Part shown: in pieces, positions 15,363 through 23,024 of the stretch | How the letters are laid out: each line of letters opens with the position of its first letter | How positions within the stretch are numbered: the first letter of the stretch is position 1 | Source: Maribacter algarum (ex Lu et al. 2025) (nom. illeg.) | GTDB lineage: Bacteria; Bacteroidota; Bacteroidia; Flavobacteriales; Flavobacteriaceae | Length of the DNA stretch: 64,000 nt | Direction of reading: 5' to 3' | Assembly: GCA_947495915.1 (NCBI GenBank) | Contig: CANMAW010000001.1 | Location: 620,001 to 684,000, forward strand | Translations under genes and position numbers: made by a program | Notes under the pieces: generated by a model | The model's database searches: none | The model's input: only the letters and a program-made list of their open reading frames with translations | What the model was told of the DNA's origin: nothing

Positions 15363-17930
15363 TTACTTCTCTTCCATTTCTTTGATTGAAATATCTTTTC
15401 TAATTGGTGTAAATAAAGGTGTTGTACTTTCAGTTTCTCCGACCACTGCTTCTATTTCCCTTTGTAAATAATTTAAATGAGCAATTGTAAGACGATCGGT
15501 TATTATGGGTAAAGTGCTTTTAATTTTCGCTTGTAACGAAATCAAATTGTCTAATGCCAGCGATCGAACATCTGTATTTGCCGTATAGCCTTTAGATAAC
15601 TCAGCCAGTAGACCTTCAACTACACCTTCAGTAACATCGGGTTTATAAAGGGCTATCATATTGGCAACGTATGATTTTTGTAATTTTCTTTTGTAAGCAT
15701 TAGTTTGATAAAAAACATTCATATCACCCCATACTAATTGGCTCAAATCATCAATATAATCGTGAGGTAGGTATGGGTTTTCTGTATCATAACGTTCAGC
15801 AATGAATGTCATTCTACTTAATCTGCTTCCCCCCAACAAATTCATCATAACACTTTCCATAGTTTTAGTTACCGCTTCCTTTGAACGCGGTGATCGAACT
15901 GCATTTAAAATATCATTTCGCATAAGCCATTTTGGCTCTTTAAAAATGTAATTGTTTAAAAAAACTAAGGCTTGTTTCTGCGTAAGTTGATCTACTGGTT
16001 GGTATACATCACCTTCCTCTCCCATAGTTTTTGGCGTAACGTAAATTCCTCCAATATTTTTAGTAACATGAAAGATGTAATCGCTGTATTGTTCAACAAT
16101 ATCGTTGTAAAGTTGATCTAAGTTTGAGTAATCATCACTGTTATTATCTTTTACCCATTCTTTAATGCAGGGTGTAATGCGTTGCAGATTTAAAATCCCG
16201 AACATACTTGCTTCCATTGCATTGTCACCTAAATCTTCTCTTTGCGATCTCGGATCAAAGTCGCGTCCCTCACCCCCAAACCATAATCTAGGATTATTAT
16301 TAACACTGTCAACCACCATTTGACTTAATACTTCTTTCTCTTCTTTCGAACTTAACCCTTCTGAAACTCTTGTATAGCCCCATTGTATAGCCCATTTGTC
16401 ATAATCACCAATACGAGGCATGAGGTTTTTTACCGGAATATTGTCTTCTGGCTGTGCTACATAATTAAAACGAGCATAGTCCATTATTGAGCTGGTATGG
16501 CCATTTTTTTCAAGCCAATCGGCATCTCTAAGTTTAGAAACAGGTGTCGCAGAACTAGCACCCATATTATGTCTCAAACCCAGCGTATGACCAACTTCGT
16601 GCGAACTTACGAATCGAATTAAATCTCCCATCAGTGCTGTATCGAATTGCATTTGTTGTGCACGTTGATCAACTGCACCTGCCTGCACCATGTACCAGCT
16701 ATGTAAAAGATTCATCAAATTATGATACCAACCGATATGACTTTCTAGTATTTCTCCACTTCTTGGGTCAACAATATTAGGGCCATAAGCATTTTTAGAT
16801 GGCGAAGCGAAATAACGCAAAACAGAAAAGCGAGAATCTTCTAAGCTCATGCTCGCATCATTTTCTGGCCATTCTTTACCAATGATCGCATTTTTAAATC
16901 CTGCTTGCTCAAAAGCAACCTGCCAATCATTAATGCCCTGTATTAAATATGGGCGCCATTTTTTTGGGGTGGCCGGATCAATATAGTAGACAATAGGTTT
17001 TTTAGGTTCTACTAATTCACCGCGCTTCCATTTGTCGACATCTTCCTTATTAGGCTCAAGTCTCCACCGATGTATATACGCGTTTTTTGATACTTGTTGT
17101 TGATTATCGCCATACTCAATGTAAGAACTAGCGAAATATCCAACCCTAGAATCAAAGTATCTTTTTTTCATTGGTTCTTTTGGAAGCAAAATGAAAGAAT
17201 TATTGATTTCTAGTGTAACGACTCCTGCTAAAACAGCGGCAGGCAACTCTTTTCTAAGCTTATCTTTACTTGACTTCGCTTTGTAGGTTTTAACGGTTTT
17301 AATTTCAGTATTCTGTTGATAAGAATTAATCTCATTGATATAAGACTTGTCTTTTTCTAAACCTAATAGGCGATAGGCATCTTTTTTTGAAGAACTTAAC
17401 GCCAACAAAGGGTTTTCACTGTTTAAGAAATCTGTTACTTGAATGAGATATGTATTTTTCTTTTTATCAAAAGCTTCAATATCAAATGCTTCAAGAATTG
17501 GTGTAATGTTTGAATTATTTACCGCTTTTGAAATGGCATCTTCTTCATCGGCAGCACTTACTAAAGTTGCAATTCTAAGAAATAGTTGATCTGCTGGTCC
17601 TTTTTCAAACAGAATGGTATTCTCTGAAATTTTTTCACCTCCATAATTACGTGCACCTGAAGGAGTTTTTATAAACCTTGTTACTACTAAAATCTCTCGA
17701 TTCAACAGACTATCTTGAATTTCAAAATAGTATTTTGAACCTACTTGATGTACAGTAAAAAGACCATTTTGAGAAAGTGTATCATCAGTAAGTATTTGTT
17801 TAATGCTTGAAGACTCTTTTGTAGAATGTACCTGAGTTGAATTTGATTTTTGTGATTTTGAGGCCATCGTTATCGATCCGCAAGAAGCGAATAATAAAAC
17901 GATACTAATTACAAAAATGAAAAGCCTCAT
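15363..17930 (-). CDS. DUF5117-type zinc metalloprotease, lipoprotein
   Basis: 855 aa from the ATG at 17930 (MRLFIFVISIVLLFASC, a proper lipoprotein signal with Cys17); a longer frame adds six residues. The HEVGHTLGLRHN motif at about residue 440 gives three zinc ligands and the catalytic Glu. The large N-terminal region and the C-terminal helical part match Bacteroidota zinc-dependent metalloproteases with DUF5117/DUF5118 domains. It is exported and lipid-anchored; the target is unknown. It is transcribed alone. Confidence 0.9.
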   Translation of the reverse strand: MRLFIFVISIVLLFASCGSITMASKSQKSNSTQVHSTKESSSIKQILTDDTLSQNGLFTVHQVGSKYYFEIQDSLLNREILVVTRFIKTPSGARNYGGEKISENTILFEKGPADQLFLRIATLVSAADEEDAISKAVNNSNITPILEAFDIEAFDKKKNTYLIQVTDFLNSENPLLALSSSKKDAYRLLGLEKDKSYINEINSYQQNTEIKTVKTYKAKSSKDKLRKELPAAVLAGVVTLEINNSFILLPKEPMKKRYFDSRVGYFASSYIEYGDNQQQVSKNAYIHRWRLEPNKEDVDKWKRGELVEPKKPIVYYIDPATPKKWRPYLIQGINDWQVAFEQAGFKNAIIGKEWPENDASMSLEDSRFSVLRYFASPSKNAYGPNIVDPRSGEILESHIGWYHNLMNLLHSWYMVQAGAVDQRAQQMQFDTALMGDLIRFVSSHEVGHTLGLRHNMGASSATPVSKLRDADWLEKNGHTSSIMDYARFNYVAQPEDNIPVKNLMPRIGDYDKWAIQWGYTRVSEGLSSKEEKEVLSQMVVDSVNNNPRLWFGGEGRDFDPRSQREDLGDNAMEASMFGILNLQRITPCIKEWVKDNNSDDYSNLDQLYNDIVEQYSDYIFHVTKNIGGIYVTPKTMGEEGDVYQPVDQLTQKQALVFLNNYIFKEPKWLMRNDILNAVRSPRSKEAVTKTMESVMMNLLGGSRLSRMTFIAERYDTENPYLPHDYIDDLSQLVWGDMNVFYQTNAYKRKLQKSYVANMIALYKPDVTEGVVEGLLAELSKGYTANTDVRSLALDNLISLQAKIKSTLPIITDRLTIAHLNYLQREIEAVVGETESTTPLFTPIRKDISIKEMEEK

Positions 17931-18266
17931 AAGTAGCCAACGTTGCAAATTTTAGTTTCGTATGAAAGGTTTAGGGTCAGGCTATTGATTTAACATATCA
18001 ATAGAAATACGCGCCTTGAATTGGTGATGAACTGCGTAGTACATTAAAAAGTAATGTTTAAAAGCATCAGTTTTTAAGCTAAATCGGCACTCTATTAACA
18101 TTAAATGTATTATTAAAGGTTGTTTTATGATAATAAATACTGCCTTTTATAGAAGAAGTCGTCATTAATAGGTAGTCGTATTCTTAAATGTTGTACATTA
18201 CTTCCCCATTTTTTGGGCAACCATAAGAATTTCACTAATATAAATGTATCGTTAATAACCGAAGTG
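17931..18266. other. Divergent intergenic region with inverted repeat
   Basis: 336 bases between the metalloprotease and the GTPase-operon starts. It holds a perfect 8-bp inverted repeat (CTATTGAT, 17982-17989, and ATCAATAG, 17997-18004) 52 bases before the metalloprotease start. No clean TAnnTTTG was found on either strand. Confidence 0.4.
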
Positions 18267-18626
18267 ATGGATAAAAAGCACGAAACCATGTTTAAATTAG
18301 AAGATAAAATTGAAAGCTCAGTTTCTAAGATTGATGTTATCAAAAATTTGATTTTCGGCGAAACTATTCAGGCATATGATGCAGAGTTTGAAGAATTAAA
18401 GAAAGATATTTTAAACAAAAAGAAGGTTTTAGAAGATTTGATTGAAGACATCAAGGCTGATTTAAATACAACCATTGATAGTGTTGCTACTGATGTAAAT
18501 ATTAGAATTACTGCTTTAGAAAAGAATCTTGATGATAAGATTGAAAATCTAGGAGAGGAGGCTGTAAATAAGCAGGTTTTAGGAAAGCTGTTGGTAGAAT
18601 TAGGAGAGAAAATAGGTAAAAAATAA
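18267..18626 (+). CDS. Coiled-coil protein, first gene of Ras-like GTPase operon
   Basis: 119 aa from the ATG at 18267 (a longer frame using TTG 18213 adds an unlikely tail). Almost entirely helical, with long heptads rich in Glu, Lys and Ile/Leu; examples are FEELKKDILNKKKVLEDLIE and ITALEKNLDDKIENLGEE. No membrane segment. No known domain recognised. Ten bases before the roadblock-like gene, so probably in the same transcript. A scaffold or GTPase partner role is inferred from position only. Confidence 0.72.
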   Translation: MDKKHETMFKLEDKIESSVSKIDVIKNLIFGETIQAYDAEFEELKKDILNKKKVLEDLIEDIKADLNTTIDSVATDVNIRITALEKNLDDKIENLGEEAVNKQVLGKLLVELGEKIGKK

Positions 18627-18635
18627 ATTAGCACC

Positions 18636-19499
18636 ATGTATCCTAAAATGAATGAAAAAGATAAGATAGAAATCTTAAAAGACATTCTTTTTGCGGATGA
18701 TCATGAATTTGAACAAAAAATTTCTCAACGGGTTGAACTTTTAGAACAAACAGTTCAAGAACGAGATAAATTATCGGAAAAAGTGGATCCAATAATTTCG
18801 TATCAAATTGATGAGTTTAAAAAAAGTATTCCTGATACGTTAGGCCCTACTATTACAGAAACTTTACGAACTGAGATTAAGAACCACAAAGATGAGGTTG
18901 TTGATGCTCTATATCCGGTTTTGGGTAAGATGGTTAAAAAGTATGTAGCCCAAGAAATGAAGCTGCTTACTGAAAAAATGAATGGTCAATTAAGTTTTAT
19001 TTCACTGTGGAAGAGAAAACTTAAAGCTACATTTTCTGGAAAGAATGAAGAGCAGATGATGCTCGATGATATGGCATCTGCAAGAATTCAACAGGTCATG
19101 TTGATTGAGAAAGATTCTGGAATTCTTAAGGCGGGTTATAGCAAATCAAACATGATGGATGAGGAATTGATTTCAGGCATGTTGACAGCTATAAAATCTT
19201 TTGTTGAAGACGCTTTCAATCAAAGAGATCAAAATCTTGAATTGATTGAATATGAATTGTATCAAATTCACTTACAAAGTTTTGCTACACATTATATGGC
19301 GGTAGTAATTTCAGGTGATTTTGGACTTAGCTCTAAAAACAAACTTCAAGATATTATATTTGATTTTTATCATAGTTTTATGGCAATGAATGTTGATTTG
19401 GTGTTTGATACGAAAAACGCTCAAAAAAGTATAGTTACTGTTCCTAAATCACGAATAGAAAGAGAATTGGCCAATTATTTTGGGGGTGATAAGATCTAA
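18636..19499 (+). CDS. Roadblock-like GTPase partner with coiled-coil N-terminus
   Basis: 287 aa. N-terminal about 115 residues are helical (LEQTVQERDKLSEKVDPII, then SIPDTLGPTITETLRTEI and VDALYPVLGKMVKKYV). This block resembles the N-terminus of cyanobacterial and proteobacterial OmpA-type proteins linked to small GTPases. From about residue 145 (RIQQVMLIEKDSGILKAGY ... MMDEELISGMLTAIKSFVEDAF) the sequence resembles roadblock/LC7 or MglB-like domains. No OmpA domain follows. The C-terminal coding region overlaps the GTPase start by 14 bases, so the two are translationally coupled. Family assignment by pattern, not by search. Confidence 0.68.
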   Translation: MYPKMNEKDKIEILKDILFADDHEFEQKISQRVELLEQTVQERDKLSEKVDPIISYQIDEFKKSIPDTLGPTITETLRTEIKNHKDEVVDALYPVLGKMVKKYVAQEMKLLTEKMNGQLSFISLWKRKLKATFSGKNEEQMMLDDMASARIQQVMLIEKDSGILKAGYSKSNMMDEELISGMLTAIKSFVEDAFNQRDQNLELIEYELYQIHLQSFATHYMAVVISGDFGLSSKNKLQDIIFDFYHSFMAMNVDLVFDTKNAQKSIVTVPKSRIERELANYFGGDKI

Positions 19500-19983
19500 A
19501 AAAATTGTTGTTTTAGGACATTTTGGCGTTGGCAAAACATCGCTAATTCGTCGGTTTGTCACTGATACCTTTTCTAATAATTATAAAGTTACTATAGGTG
19601 TTCATATAACTAAAAAGGTTGTAGAAATCGCTCCAAACGATTCAGTTTCATTAATTCTATGGGATTTAGAAGGAACTGATGATATTGCTACCCTTAGAAA
19701 ATCTTATTTGTTAGGAACCCATGGTGTGGTTTACGTTTTTGACATTACTAGGCCGTCAACTTTTCAAAATTTAAATGTAGACTTAGGTATACTTAAAGAA
19801 AAAATACCTGAAATACCCTTATTGATTGTTGGTAATAAATTTGACCTTATTGATGAAAACCAAGTAAAGGAGGTCTTTGAAAAGAATGCTATTGCCTATG
19901 ATTTTTTGACTAGTGCAAAATCAGGTGTCGCCGTTAACGAAATGTTTTTACAATTAGCAACCCTTCTTTCAACCAATGCTTAA
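19486..19983 (+). CDS. Ras/Rab-like small GTPase
   Basis: 165 aa from GTG 19486 (TTG 19480 is the alternative; no ATG nearby). It has all G boxes: P-loop GHFGVGKTS (11-19), switch I VTIGV with Thr36, G3 WDLEG (59-63), G4 NKFD (117-120), G5 TSAK (142-145). The residue after G3 is Thr64 where Ras has catalytic Gln61, so intrinsic hydrolysis may be slow and a partner may be needed. The length and order are those of eukaryotic-type Ras-superfamily GTPases (the bacterial MglA/Rup groups). It overlaps both neighbours. Likely a molecular switch in signalling. Confidence 0.88.
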   Translation: MIRSKKIVVLGHFGVGKTSLIRRFVTDTFSNNYKVTIGVHITKKVVEIAPNDSVSLILWDLEGTDDIATLRKSYLLGTHGVVYVFDITRPSTFQNLNVDLGILKEKIPEIPLLIVGNKFDLIDENQVKEVFEKNAIAYDFLTSAKSGVAVNEMFLQLATLLSTNA

Positions 19984-21502
19984 CAAATACCTAAAGCAAT
20001 ATGCTGAGAAAAGTAATCAATTCATTTTAACAAATGAAGAGGGTAAAATTTTAGAAAGTGATGAGGTCATTTGGCCTACAGTTGTTGGTCAATCAATTCT
20101 TGAACTTCATCCTTTTTTTCAAAGTATTCCTTTAACGGTAAGTGACAAAAAAACTGAAAATAGGGTTTTCTGTGTTCATCTTGAAATTAACGAAACTGCT
20201 TATATCGTTGACATTAGGCAATTATTTGTAGCAGAGGGGGTATTATTTATTATTCAAAATCTTACTGATCATTACACAGAATATCAATTAGTAGCCCAGT
20301 CTAGAAACGAATCTGTTATCGAAAAAGAACTTACTGTTCTTAAAAATATTGAATTGCAACAAAGAGAACAGTTTAAAAATAAGTTTATTCAAAACTTTAG
20401 CCATGAGTTAAGAAACCCATTAACAAGTATTATGGCTATTGTTGATCTTTTGAGAGAAACAGAATTAACCAATGAACAACAGAGCTTGTTGGCTTTTTTA
20501 CAAGAGTCGAACAGTAATTTGAGACTCATGCTAGAAGATACTTTAAGTATCGGAATGATAGATGCTGGAAAACTTAAGATTTCTCAAAAGGTGTTTGACT
20601 TAAGTCGATTTTTTGACCTGATCGAATTTACTTATACATCTAAGGCAAAGAAAAAAGGTTTGAACTTTAGCAGTTATTACGACAAGAATATTCCTAAAAT
20701 GGTCGAAGGAGACCGATTAAGGCTTTTTCAAGTAGTAACTAATCTTTTAGATAATGCCTTAAAATATACAAAGGAAGGTGAAATAACTTTTAAAATTAGT
20801 TTAAATCAAAAGAGAGCGAATACTTTAAATTTACGATTTGAAGTAAGTGACACAGGAGTTGGAATTGCTAATGAAGACCAGAAAACTGTTTTTGAAAGTT
20901 TTCAACAAGTTTCTAATGAAAACACGAAAAGAGGTGTTGGGCTTGGTTTAACTATTGTAAAAAAGTTGTTAGAATTAATGGAAAGCAAAATTATGCTTCG
21001 ATCTATAGTAGATGAGGGTACAATCTTGCACTTTGATATTACATTGAAATATCCGCTCTTTCCTGGTGTAGACAAAACAAAAAAGGTCGATAATCAAGTT
21101 CCAAAGCCATTGAAATCAAGTACTTCTAAATTCAATCTTTTACTGGTTGAAGACGATGAGCTTGTACAAGCCGCTCTATTTAAAATTCTATTAAAAACTC
21201 AAAATTATAATATTAATCTAGCGTATGATGGGGCATTGGTATTGCAAGAAGTGGTCAATAATAATTACGACATTATTTTAATGGATGTTAATTTGCCAAA
21301 TATTAATGGCCTTCAGTTAACTAAATTAATAAGAGACTTTCCATTTAAGAATATTAAAAATATACCGATTGTTGGTATTACTGCAAATGCTTACCAAACT
21401 GATCTTGATCAATATTTGAAAGCCGGTATGAATGACGTGTTAACAAAGCCTTTTGACAAGGAAGATCTTGTTAATTCGCTTTCAAGGTTTTTAAAAACAT
21501 AG
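19976..21502 (+). CDS. Soluble hybrid histidine kinase with receiver domain
   Basis: 508 aa, no membrane helix. Order: N-terminal PAS-like region (1-105), coiled coil (106-135), HisKA with phosphoacceptor His143 (FSHELRNPLTS), HATPase with N-box NLLDNALKYTKEGE, G1 DTGVGI and G2 GVGLGLTIV, a linker, and a REC domain (about 385-508) with Asp437 (ILMDVNLP) and Lys in VLTKPFD. It can autophosphorylate and pass the phosphate to its own receiver. Its ATG overlaps the GTPase stop by 8 bases, so coupling is strong. Output partner is not encoded nearby. Confidence 0.92.
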   Translation: MLNKYLKQYAEKSNQFILTNEEGKILESDEVIWPTVVGQSILELHPFFQSIPLTVSDKKTENRVFCVHLEINETAYIVDIRQLFVAEGVLFIIQNLTDHYTEYQLVAQSRNESVIEKELTVLKNIELQQREQFKNKFIQNFSHELRNPLTSIMAIVDLLRETELTNEQQSLLAFLQESNSNLRLMLEDTLSIGMIDAGKLKISQKVFDLSRFFDLIEFTYTSKAKKKGLNFSSYYDKNIPKMVEGDRLRLFQVVTNLLDNALKYTKEGEITFKISLNQKRANTLNLRFEVSDTGVGIANEDQKTVFESFQQVSNENTKRGVGLGLTIVKKLLELMESKIMLRSIVDEGTILHFDITLKYPLFPGVDKTKKVDNQVPKPLKSSTSKFNLLLVEDDELVQAALFKILLKTQNYNINLAYDGALVLQEVVNNNYDIILMDVNLPNINGLQLTKLIRDFPFKNIKNIPIVGITANAYQTDLDQYLKAGMNDVLTKPFDKEDLVNSLSRFLKT

Positions 21503-21703
21503 ATGATTCTAAGCTTACAGTGTAAGATAAAGACTACAAATATGTATTTTGTCGATGATTTATGCTTTTAATCGACCTCTTTAAATTTAGTTTTAAAGCC
21601 CCTTTCAAGTTAAGGTGTCATTTATACTTTTACAGCACCACTGCCAATAACTTCTAATTTTTAATTAAAAAAAAGGTAGATAGAGAACCAATACCAAGAA
21701 CAA

Positions 21704-21847
21704 ATGAAAATTTTAGAAATACCGTATCTCGCTGAGATTGTTTTTAGCTTGAGTACTATGGTGTTTGCAGTTACCGTTTATGCAATTGCACCAGCGATTT
21801 TTAACAGAAAAAGAATAAACATAGGCTATACGAAATCTAACCATTAA
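21704..21847 (+). CDS. Possible small membrane protein (47 aa)
   Basis: A 47-codon frame found by eye (starts MKILEIPYLAEIV, one hydrophobic helix VFSLSTMVFAVTVYAIAPAIF, then a basic NRKRINIGYTKSNH tail). The topology is plausible for a single-pass peptide with basic cytoplasmic end. No homologue recalled; no ribosome site to confirm. Moderate to low confidence. Confidence 0.4.
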   Translation: MKILEIPYLAEIVFSLSTMVFAVTVYAIAPAIFNRKRINIGYTKSNH

Positions 21848-21983
21848 GTAGAACCCCCCAACTAACTAAAAAATAAACGAGGTAAGATCGAGTTACAGTA
21901 ATTTGGAGGCGTTTTACTGAAACAAGAATGAATGGCTTTATTGTCGTTCCTTACTCAAGATTTGGTTTTTTGAAGGTTGGTTG

Positions 21984-22013
21984 TTTGAAGCCCTGTCTGA
22001 CAGGGCTTCAAAA
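21984..22013 (+). terminator. Rho-independent terminator
   Basis: TTTGAAGCCCTG pairs with CAGGGCTTCAAA around TCTGA. Strong stem, followed by AAATTT rather than a clean T-run on the plus strand; a T-run exists upstream for the minus strand. Confidence 0.6.
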
Positions 22014-22024
22014 ATTTATAAAGT

Positions 22025-22186
22025 ATGCGTCATTTTACAAGAACACACCAAACGTTTGAAGATTGGTACAGTTATATCGTAAAATCAACGAAGTATTCTA
22101 CACTTGAGAGTAACTTGTATCTGGGTACCAAACAAATTGCCACAGATCAAAAATTATCAAAAGCGTACCTAGAAAAATCAATATAA
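22025..22186 (+). CDS. Small hypothetical protein (53 aa)
   Basis: A 53-codon frame found by eye, MRHFTRTHQTFEDWYSYIVK at the N-terminus, soluble, Lys/Thr/Tyr-rich. Its stop directly abuts the end of the TSUP gene on the other strand. It follows a terminator by 11 bases, which leaves no room for a normal promoter, so it may be non-coding. Low confidence. Confidence 0.35.
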   Translation: MRHFTRTHQTFEDWYSYIVKSTKYSTLESNLYLGTKQIATDQKLSKAYLEKSI

Positions 22187-22948
22187 TTATCGAAAGAGAA
22201 TTAATAGCGCACCTAAGGCGGTTAGTATTAAAATCATTTTTCGATAAAAATCTTCTTTGATTAAATTCACTAACTTAACTCCAATAAAAACGCCAAGTAT
22301 AATTGCTGGAATTAACTTCAAATCAAAAATAAAGGTATCAAGGGTAATGGTTTCCCAAACGAATATGTGAAGTGGAAGTTTTATAATATTTATTATTAGA
22401 AATAACCAGGCAGCTGTACCAATAAATTCATTTTTGGGCACTCTCATAGCTAAAAAGTAAATGTTGCTAAATGCTCCTCCAAGGTTTCCAATCATGGTGG
22501 TTATTCCTGCAATGGTACCCACAATACTAGCAAACAGCCAGTGAGTGGGAACGTTTTGTGATTTTTTTCTATCCCACCAATACATCATTACCACACTGGT
22601 CAAGATAATGATCGCCATACTTATTTTAAAAGTAGCTTCATTCAAATCATTACCGATCAAAACCCCAATAACAATACCTACTAAAATCCACGGTAGAAAT
22701 CGAATTATATACAACCAGTTAGCATGTCTGTTGTAATAGATAACAGCAAAAATATCACCAAATACCAATAGCGGTACTACGATTCCGGTTGACTCTTTGA
22801 CTTCAAAAGCTAAGGCCATCAGAGTTACGTTAACTATCGCAATGCCTTTGATTCCAGCTTTTGAAAGACCAATAACCATTGCGGCTGTAAGTGCTAAAGT
22901 CCAAGCCGCAATTGAAATATCTGACACCAAAAAAATGGACATATACAA
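22187..22948 (-). CDS. TSUP-family (TauE/SafE) membrane transporter
   Basis: 253 aa, about eight membrane helices in two halves. GLSKAGIKGIAIVNVTLMAL (N-terminal) and the second-half IVGTIAGITTMIGNLGGAF segment match the two TSUP signature repeats. The family exports or imports sulfur compounds and small anions (sulfite, sulfoacetate and the like); substrate not set here. It converges on the 53-aa frame and diverges from the SSS gene. ATG 22948 or 22942 are both possible. Confidence 0.87.
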   Translation of the reverse strand: MYMSIFLVSDISIAAWTLALTAAMVIGLSKAGIKGIAIVNVTLMALAFEVKESTGIVVPLLVFGDIFAVIYYNRHANWLYIIRFLPWILVGIVIGVLIGNDLNEATFKISMAIIILTSVVMMYWWDRKKSQNVPTHWLFASIVGTIAGITTMIGNLGGAFSNIYFLAMRVPKNEFIGTAAWLFLIINIIKLPLHIFVWETITLDTFIFDLKLIPAIILGVFIGVKLVNLIKEDFYRKMILILTALGALLILFR

Positions 22949-22966
22949 GGTTTAACAAACGAAAAG

Positions 22967-22974
22967 CAAAAGTA
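22967..22974 (-). promoter_or_regulatory. -7 element for TSUP gene
   Basis: TACTTTTG on the minus strand matches TAnnTTTG, 19 bases before the start. No good -33. Confidence 0.35.
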
Positions 22975-23024
22975 TTCTAATTTATTTTATCTTTAAAGAC
23001 ATACAAACTGCCAAACTCCCAATT

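Noticed and set aside
19480-19485. TTG start for the GTPase
   Set aside because: GTG at 19486 gives a normal N-terminus two residues before the first strand; the TTG remains possible but less likely.
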